Shown here piece by piece: positions 59,363 to 64,000 of a stretch of DNA of 64,000 bases. This stretch comes from Scandinavium sp036495715 (GTDB lineage: Bacteria > Pseudomonadota > Gammaproteobacteria > Enterobacterales > Enterobacteriaceae), in the NCBI GenBank assembly GCA_036495715.1, contig DASXML010000052.1:47725-111724 (forward strand). The letters run 5' to 3'. The notes under the pieces were generated by a model. It had not been told where the DNA came from, searched no databases, and saw only the letters and a list, made by a program, of their open reading frames with translations. The translations under genes were made by a program, and so were the position numbers. How positions within the stretch are numbered: the first letter of the stretch is position 1; every line of letters starts with the position of its first letter.

Positions 59363-60865
59363 ATGCTTAAAAGGAAAAAAGTTAAGCCGATCACACTGCG
59401 TGATGTCACCATCATTGACGACGGCAAGCTACGCAAGGCGATCACCGCTGCGTCGCTGGGCAACGCGATGGAATGGTTCGACTTTGGTGTTTACGGTTTT
59501 GTAGCTTATGCGCTGGGTAAGGTGTTCTTCCCGGACGCGAACCCTAGCGTTCAGATGATTGCTGCTTTGGGGACCTTTTCCGTTCCCTTCCTGATCCGCC
59601 CACTCGGTGGTCTGTTTTTCGGGATGCTCGGCGATAAGTACGGTCGCCAAAAAATACTTTCCATCACCATTGTCATCATGTCGCTCAGTACCTTCTGTAT
59701 CGGCCTGATACCGTCGTATGCCTTGATAGGCATTTGGGCACCGATCCTGCTGTTGCTGTGTAAGATGGCGCAGGGCTTCTCGGTTGGCGGCGAATACACC
59801 GGTGCGTCTATCTTTGTGGCTGAATATTCCCCGGATCGTAAACGCGGATTTATGGGCAGCTGGCTCGACTTCGGTTCGATTGCGGGCTTTGTGCTTGGCG
59901 CGGGGCTGGTGGTACTGATTTCCACCGTCGTCGGCGAAGACAATTTCCTTGAGTGGGGCTGGCGTTTACCGTTCTTCCTGGCGCTGCCGTTGGGGCTGAT
60001 TGGCCTGTATCTGCGCCATGCACTGGAAGAGACTCCCGCGTTCCAGCAACACGTTGAAAAACTGGAGCAGGGCGATCGTCAGGGTCTTCAGGATGGTCCG
60101 CGAGTCTCGTTTAAAGAGATTGCCACCAAACACTGGCACGCACTGCTGGTCTGCGTAGGGATGGTGATTTCCACTAACGTCACCTACTACATGCTGCTGA
60201 CCTACATGCCGAGCTACCTGTCGCATAACCTGCATTATTCAGAAGACCACGGCGTGCTGATTATCATCGCCATCATGGTCGGGATGCTGTTTGTGCAGCC
60301 AATTATCGGCATGCTCAGCGACCGTTTTGGCCGCCGTCCGTTTATTCTGGTGGGTAGCGTCCTGCTGTTTGTGTGCTCGATCCCGGCCTTCATCCTGATC
60401 ACCAGCAATGTGACGGCGCTGATCTTCGCCGGGCTGTTATTGCTGGCGGTTATCCTTAACTGCTTTATCGGTGTGATGGCCTCGTCGCTGCCGGCAATGT
60501 TCCCGACGCATATCCGCTATAGCGCGCTGGCCAGTGCATTCAACATTTCAGTTCTGGTTGCCGGTCTGACGCCGACGCTTGCCGCGTGGCTGGTGGAATA
60601 CACCCAAGATCTGATGATGCCTGCGTACTACCTGATGGTGGTGGCGGTTATCGGTTTGCTGACCGGTATCACGATGAAAGAGACCGCCAATCAGCCGCTG
60701 AAAGGGGCTACGCCTGCGGCGTCTGATATGCAGGAAGCGAAGGAAATTCTGCGAGAGCATCACGATAATATCGAGCAGAAGATTGAAGATCTGGACGCAG
60801 AGATTGAAGCCTTGCAGGAAAAACGTATTCGTCTGGTGGATCAGCATCCACGCATCAACGAGTAA
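59363..60865 (+). CDS. proP: Osmosensing proline/betaine:H+ symporter ProP
   Basis: A 500-residue MFS transporter, same length as E. coli ProP. Twelve membrane segments; motif GDKYGRQKIL in loop 2-3 and SDRFGRRPF in loop 8-9. The C-terminal tail ends in an antiparallel coiled coil (EQKIEDLDAEIEALQEKRIR) that tunes the osmotic response. It imports proline, glycine betaine and ectoine under high osmolality. The start at 59363 (MLKRKKVKPI) has GAGGA upstream. A strong terminator follows. Confidence 0.97.
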   Translation: MLKRKKVKPITLRDVTIIDDGKLRKAITAASLGNAMEWFDFGVYGFVAYALGKVFFPDANPSVQMIAALGTFSVPFLIRPLGGLFFGMLGDKYGRQKILSITIVIMSLSTFCIGLIPSYALIGIWAPILLLLCKMAQGFSVGGEYTGASIFVAEYSPDRKRGFMGSWLDFGSIAGFVLGAGLVVLISTVVGEDNFLEWGWRLPFFLALPLGLIGLYLRHALEETPAFQQHVEKLEQGDRQGLQDGPRVSFKEIATKHWHALLVCVGMVISTNVTYYMLLTYMPSYLSHNLHYSEDHGVLIIIAIMVGMLFVQPIIGMLSDRFGRRPFILVGSVLLFVCSIPAFILITSNVTALIFAGLLLLAVILNCFIGVMASSLPAMFPTHIRYSALASAFNISVLVAGLTPTLAAWLVEYTQDLMMPAYYLMVVAVIGLLTGITMKETANQPLKGATPAASDMQEAKEILREHHDNIEQKIEDLDAEIEALQEKRIRLVDQHPRINE

Positions 60866-60889
60866 TTGCTCCCGCTTTTCTCTGTAGAA

Positions 60890-60922
60890 ACGCCTCCCAG
60901 TCCCACTGGGAGGCGTTTTTTT
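60890..60922 (+). terminator. proP terminator
   Basis: 11-bp stem ACGCCTCCCAG (60890-60900) / CTGGGAGGCGT (60906-60916), 5-base loop, then a run of T. Confidence 0.95.
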
Positions 60923-60930
60923 ATGGCTGA

Positions 60931-61887
60931 TTAACACCCGGCGGCGATGTAATCCCCGTTGGCGCTGATCGGGATGACGGTCAGGAACAGCACTATGGCG
61001 AACAGGACAATCAGCGCCCCGCCAAGGATTTTCACCGCTGGCATCAGCCAACGGACGTGTTCCGAGCCTTCACCAAACCAGGCGACCGTGCGTTCACGTG
61101 CATAGCGAACCGCCAGAGATAATCCGAGAATCGACAGCGCAGTGCCGAGCGCCATCGCCATCACCGCAATAATTCCCCAGGTGACGATCCCGAGTGCGTT
61201 AGAGAACAGCAAAATCATAATTGCCCCACTGCATGGGCGCGCGCCAATGGCGATCACAATGCCCGCTCGGGTTTTCCAGTCGGCATGTGCAATATCAGCT
61301 CCCACGCCATGATGCCCGCAGCCGCAGTCGGCGGCGTGATTGTGTACTGGTGTGGCGCTGCGAATGCGTAACGTTCTGGGACGCAGGCCTTTGAGCGTTT
61401 GCCAGATAACAAACGCACCAAAGCTGCCTATCAGCACGGCGCTGATTTTCTCGATATACCAGCGGCTTTCGCTCAAATCACCTGATGCCAGATTCATCCC
61501 CACCGCAAGGATAAAGACGAACAGGATCGCGCTGACGCCCTGCATCAGGCTACCGAGAAACGGCACCACCCGTGAGGCCAGTGGGCTTTCCTGATGGGTA
61601 CTGAGATAGGTTGTGACAATAAATTTGCCATGCCCCGGGCCGATGGCATGCAGTACGCCATACACAAACGCCCCGGCCAGCAACCAGACGCCACCGCTGT
61701 ATTGATGATTATTGAGTTGCAGCAGGTACATCACCAGATAGCGATGCAGCGTGATTTGCGTGGCGAGGCACCATTGCAAAAAGGCGGCCCAGTGGGTGTG
61801 GAGCTGAAAGGCAAAAGTCAGCATTACCACCGCAAGCGCAATGGCAGCGAGGATGCGCCAGTCGCGCTTAAGAACAGATGTCGTCAT
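60931..61887 (-). CDS. Nickel/cobalt transporter of the NicO (RcnA-like) family
   Basis: A 318-residue inner-membrane protein with about six to eight segments. The NicO signature is visible: AFVYGVLHAIGPGHGKFIV (HX4GPGH) at about 72-90 and IVIAIGARPCSGAIMILLF at about 211-229. A His/Cys-rich loop (HNHAADCGCGHHG) lies between them. RcnA exports Ni and Co, other members import; direction cannot be told. It is not part of the E. coli proP region and stands next to cbpA-cbpM on the same strand, 126 bases downstream of cbpM. Confidence 0.88.
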   Translation of the reverse strand: MTTSVLKRDWRILAAIALAVVMLTFAFQLHTHWAAFLQWCLATQITLHRYLVMYLLQLNNHQYSGGVWLLAGAFVYGVLHAIGPGHGKFIVTTYLSTHQESPLASRVVPFLGSLMQGVSAILFVFILAVGMNLASGDLSESRWYIEKISAVLIGSFGAFVIWQTLKGLRPRTLRIRSATPVHNHAADCGCGHHGVGADIAHADWKTRAGIVIAIGARPCSGAIMILLFSNALGIVTWGIIAVMAMALGTALSILGLSLAVRYARERTVAWFGEGSEHVRWLMPAVKILGGALIVLFAIVLFLTVIPISANGDYIAAGC

Positions 61888-61956
61888 GATGGAGGAATGC
61901 CTTCAAATAACTCATGTAAACATTATAAGAGCGGGCAGCGGGGAAGGGTATGCAAA

Positions 61957-61977
61957 AGGGCCAGCCCGCAGGCTGGC
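61957..61977 (-). terminator. cbpAM terminator
   Basis: GCCAGCC (61960-61966) / GGCTGGC (61971-61977), and on the minus strand CCCTTTTGC follows. It lies 37 bases after the cbpM stop. Confidence 0.8.
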
Positions 61978-62013
61978 TTTGTGTCAAAGAGTGTCTGCTC
62001 TACGTGTCGACAC

Positions 62014-62313
62014 TTAATTGAGAAAGCGTTGCAAGCGCTGAAGCAACAGGCGATTTTCCTGCTTCAACCGTTCGTTTTCATCAAGCAGTGTCAGCGTGAC
62101 GGCAATGCCCGGCCAGTCCAACGCCAGTTCACGACGCAGACGCAGTGCGCGGTGAATAACGGTGACCGCACGATCGTCAAACAGCCAATGCGCGTCCGGG
62201 CTGGTGTTGGGTTCTATCACGCCGAGGCCGACGATTTCATCGAGTTCCTCTTCGGATACGCCAGTGTGCAGGCAAAATTCGGTAACGGTGAACGTGATAG
62301 TGACATTAGCCAT
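62014..62313 (-). CDS. cbpM: CbpM, modulator of CbpA
   Basis: A 99-residue MerR-like helical protein that binds the J domain of CbpA and blocks its co-chaperone and DNA-binding activity. It begins MANVTITFTVTEFCLHTGVS and ends ENERLKQENRLLLQRLQRFL, a C-terminal helix. It overlaps cbpA by 8 bases. The start at 62313 matches the family; 62364 would add an unlikely Pro-rich tail. Confidence 0.92.
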   Translation of the reverse strand: MANVTITFTVTEFCLHTGVSEEELDEIVGLGVIEPNTSPDAHWLFDDRAVTVIHRALRLRRELALDWPGIAVTLTLLDENERLKQENRLLLQRLQRFLN

Positions 62314-63232
62314 GATTTTTCCTCCACTGTTGGCGCGGGTCGAAGGCGGGTTGGGCGTCGGCAAGCTGTTGCCACAGCGCGGTGGTTTTCTCGTCGGCTT
62401 TCGGCGGCATCACGATTTTGATAACGGCAAACAGATCGCCGGTGTGTTCTTTGTTGACCAGACCTTTACCTTTTATGCGCAAGCGTTGCCCGGCCTGGCT
62501 GCCCGCTGGAATGGTCAACAGAATCGGCTCTTTCAATGTCGGTATGGTGACTTTGGCACCGAGTGCCGCTTCCCACGGCGCGAGCGGCAGCACAATTTCC
62601 AGATTATGCCCGACGACATCAAACAGCGGATGCGGCGCGATACGGATAATCAGCCATAAATCTCCCGCTGGCCCACCGTGGCTACCGGGCGTGCCCTGGC
62701 CTTTCAGGCGAATTCGCTGCCCGTCACCGACGCCTGCCGGAATTTTAACGTTGAGTGATTTAGGTATTTCCTGCTCAACCATGCCAAAGACATTGTAAAT
62801 CGGCAGTGTATAACTGATGGGACGGGTATGCGCATCGAGGGTTTCTTCGAGAAAAACGGCGACTTCGATTTCCACATCCTGTCCCCGGGCGGCTTGCCGC
62901 TGATGTGATTGCTGAGCATGCTGGCCGAAAACAGACGAGAAGATATCGTCAAACTCTTGCTGGCTGTAGGTTTGTGACTGATCAGGTTGCGCCTGTTGGC
63001 GATGCGGGGGGGCGTTGCGATGCTGCCAGAGCGTGTCGTATTCGGCGCGACGCTGTTCGTCGCTCAACACTTCCCATGCCTGCGCTATCTCTTTAAAGCG
63101 CGCTTCGGCATCAGATTCTTTGCTGACATCAGGGTGATACTTGCGGGCGAGGCGGCGGTAGGCGGTCTTAATGGTCTTGAGACTGTCCGTCGGCTTCACG
63201 CCCATAATGGCGTAATAATCCTTTAATTCCAT
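62306..63232 (-). CDS. cbpA: CbpA, DnaJ-like co-chaperone and curved-DNA-binding protein
   Basis: A 308-residue J-domain protein. The HPD motif is at residues 33-35 (YHPDVSKESD); J domain 1-70, then a Gln-rich linker in place of the G/F region, and two C-terminal substrate domains (KIPAGVGDGQRIRLKGQGTP, TIPAGSQAGQRLRIKGKGLV). No zinc fingers, as for CbpA. It works with DnaK and coats curved DNA in stationary phase. In E. coli cbpAM sits near 22 min, not near proP. Confidence 0.95.
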   Translation of the reverse strand: MELKDYYAIMGVKPTDSLKTIKTAYRRLARKYHPDVSKESDAEARFKEIAQAWEVLSDEQRRAEYDTLWQHRNAPPHRQQAQPDQSQTYSQQEFDDIFSSVFGQHAQQSHQRQAARGQDVEIEVAVFLEETLDAHTRPISYTLPIYNVFGMVEQEIPKSLNVKIPAGVGDGQRIRLKGQGTPGSHGGPAGDLWLIIRIAPHPLFDVVGHNLEIVLPLAPWEAALGAKVTIPTLKEPILLTIPAGSQAGQRLRIKGKGLVNKEHTGDLFAVIKIVMPPKADEKTTALWQQLADAQPAFDPRQQWRKNHG

Positions 63233-63351
63233 GGCATTATCTCTTGTGAATCACACGAACAAAACGGATTTCCCTCAATACTTAACTCTGTAAGTGTAGG
63301 GCAACCCCGGTGATTCGCCGGAGAAAATGCAACGGAAACGGCGCGGTGGGA

Positions 63352-63561
63352 TCAGTACTTTCTGGCAGCTTTCGCTTCGCCAAAGTCATCGTTCAGGCTG
63401 AACTGATAATCACACAGCTCTGCGCGGCGTTTGTCAGCGGCTTTCTGGAATGCGGCCTGAGATTCAGGTTCGATACTGTCTTCAATACGGGCAATGAGTT
63501 TTTCCAGCATTTGCTCTTCATTCACATTGCGCAGTCGCTTCAAATAGTTTTCAACGGTCAT
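63352..63561 (-). CDS. Hha/YmoA-family nucleoid-associated modulator
   Basis: A 69-residue protein with the Hha pattern: YLKRLRNVNEEQMLEKLIAR in the first helices and FQKAADKRRAEL matching the FYSAADHRLAEL region of Hha. Members pair with H-NS to silence horizontally acquired, AT-rich genes. Identity to Hha is moderate, so it is a paralogue rather than hha itself. It lies upstream of cbpA on the same strand, 119 bases away, and ahead of the flagellin gene's 3' end. Function inferred. Confidence 0.8.
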   Translation of the reverse strand: MTVENYLKRLRNVNEEQMLEKLIARIEDSIEPESQAAFQKAADKRRAELCDYQFSLNDDFGEAKAARKY

Positions 63562-63740
63562 AGTGCTGCCTTGCCGGTATCCGGCGTTTGATTAATCGAC
63601 GCGTACAGCGAACAGAGTACACTGTTTAGCCAATCATTGTTTGTGCAATTGAGGTTTTTGAGCATTTTGGCGGATTTTTTCGGACGTTTCAGTTGAAATA
63701 GCGGTGTGTTTGAGGCGGTTTGGAGCATTCAACATGCCCA

Positions 63741-63773
63741 ATAAAAAGCGCCTGGATAAGAGGTTCCAGGCGC
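63741..63773 (-). terminator. Flagellin gene terminator
   Basis: 9-bp stem GCGCCTGGA (63748-63756) / TCCAGGCGC (63765-63773); on the minus strand a run of T follows. It is 25 bases downstream of the flagellin stop. Confidence 0.93.
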
Positions 63774-63798
63774 GAAAAATGAGCTAAGGGGGTAAAAA

Positions 63799-64000
63799 TT
63801 AACCCAGCAGGGACATTACCATGCCGGACATGCTGTTGGACTGCTTCAGCATCGACATTGACGTCTGTGCCAGCATCTGGTTACGGCTCATGCTTGACGC
63901 TTCGGTCGCGAAATCAGCATCAGTGATGTTGCCCGCCGCCAGGTCGGTGTTGTCTTTCATGTTTGCCAGGTTCGCTGACGTGTGGCCCAGACGGTTGATG
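63799..64000 (-). CDS. Flagellin, C-terminal end (5' part outside window)
   Basis: The last 66 residues of a flagellin D0 region are visible: INRLGHTSANLANMKDNTDL, then GNITDADFATEASSMSRNQM and the end MVMSLLG. It is the structural protein of the flagellar filament. The rest of the gene lies to the right. The ending resembles enterobacterial FliC, but the neighbourhood (hha-like, cbpA, NicO, proP) is not the usual fliC locus as I know it, so it may be fliC after rearrangement or a second flagellin. The name is left open. Confidence 0.88.
   Translation of the reverse strand, partial: INRLGHTSANLANMKDNTDLAAGNITDADFATEASSMSRNQMLAQTSMSMLKQSNSMSGMVMSLLG

Noticed and set aside
61594..62421. 275-codon plus-strand frame across the NicO-cbpM gap
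   Set aside because: Antisense to NicO, cbpM and cbpA; composition typical of a shadow.
1..64000. tRNA, rRNA genes, CRISPR arrays, insertion sequences with transposases, integrases
   Set aside because: None recognised in the window on either strand; dispersed repeats found are ERIC and REP types only.

Overview
The window comes from an enterobacterial chromosome (family Enterobacteriaceae, probably the Enterobacter/Lelliottia/Citrobacter side; genus inferred only). Its backbone follows the Escherichia coli 92-94 min region: pdeC, soxS, soxR, ghxP, yjcE, actP-yjcH-acs, gltP, yjcO, fdhF, yjdP, phnP-to-phnF, yjdN, yjdM, crfC, yjcZ, proP. Protein similarity is high, and ERIC and REP-type intergenic repeats typical of the family are present.

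Layout. 1-2.4 kb: redox-stress block (soxS/soxR with an intact SoxR box, a probable SraL-type sRNA, a glutathione transferase). 2.4-7 kb: ghxP (guanine/hypoxanthine uptake) behind three PurR-like sites, a lone MazF/PemK-like protein, and the yjcE antiporter. 7-10.6 kb: MurNAc recycling (murP, murQ, divergent murR). 10.6-14.8 kb: a porin translationally coupled to a DUF2057 protein, then a LysR regulator divergent from a cidAB/lrgAB-type pair. 14.8-20.7 kb: acetate uptake and activation (acs-yjcH-actP) and gltP, with no nrf operon between acs and gltP. 20.9-23.8 kb: yjcO and the selenoprotein fdhF. 24-33.5 kb: a sugar locus (RbsABC-type importer, D-lyxose-type isomerase, class II aldolase, PfkB kinase) bracketed by an OmpR-type response regulator and a hybrid histidine kinase.

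33.5-44.3 kb is accessory. After yjdP come two small envelope-protein genes, a DUF4331-DUF4198-HupE-cupin cluster with no established function, and an AT-rich chaperone-usher fimbrial cluster with two regulators. The fimbrial segment is bounded by a 30-bp direct repeat identical to the 3' end of phnP. 44.3-52.4 kb: the C-P lyase operon phnFGHIJKLMNOP, lacking the phnCDE importer. 52.9-60.9 kb: yjdN, yjdM, crfC-yjcZ, a KdgT-type permease, proP. 60.9-64 kb departs from E. coli order: a NicO-type Ni/Co transporter, cbpA-cbpM, an Hha-family gene and the 3' end of a flagellin gene.

Best candidates for new biology are the DUF4331-DUF4198-HupE-cupin cluster, the fimbrial island with its repeat-flanked junction and GATC-rich control region, the sugar locus framed by its own split phosphorelay, and a structured non-coding block upstream of the C-P lyase operon. 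All product names come from reading the translations; no database search was run.
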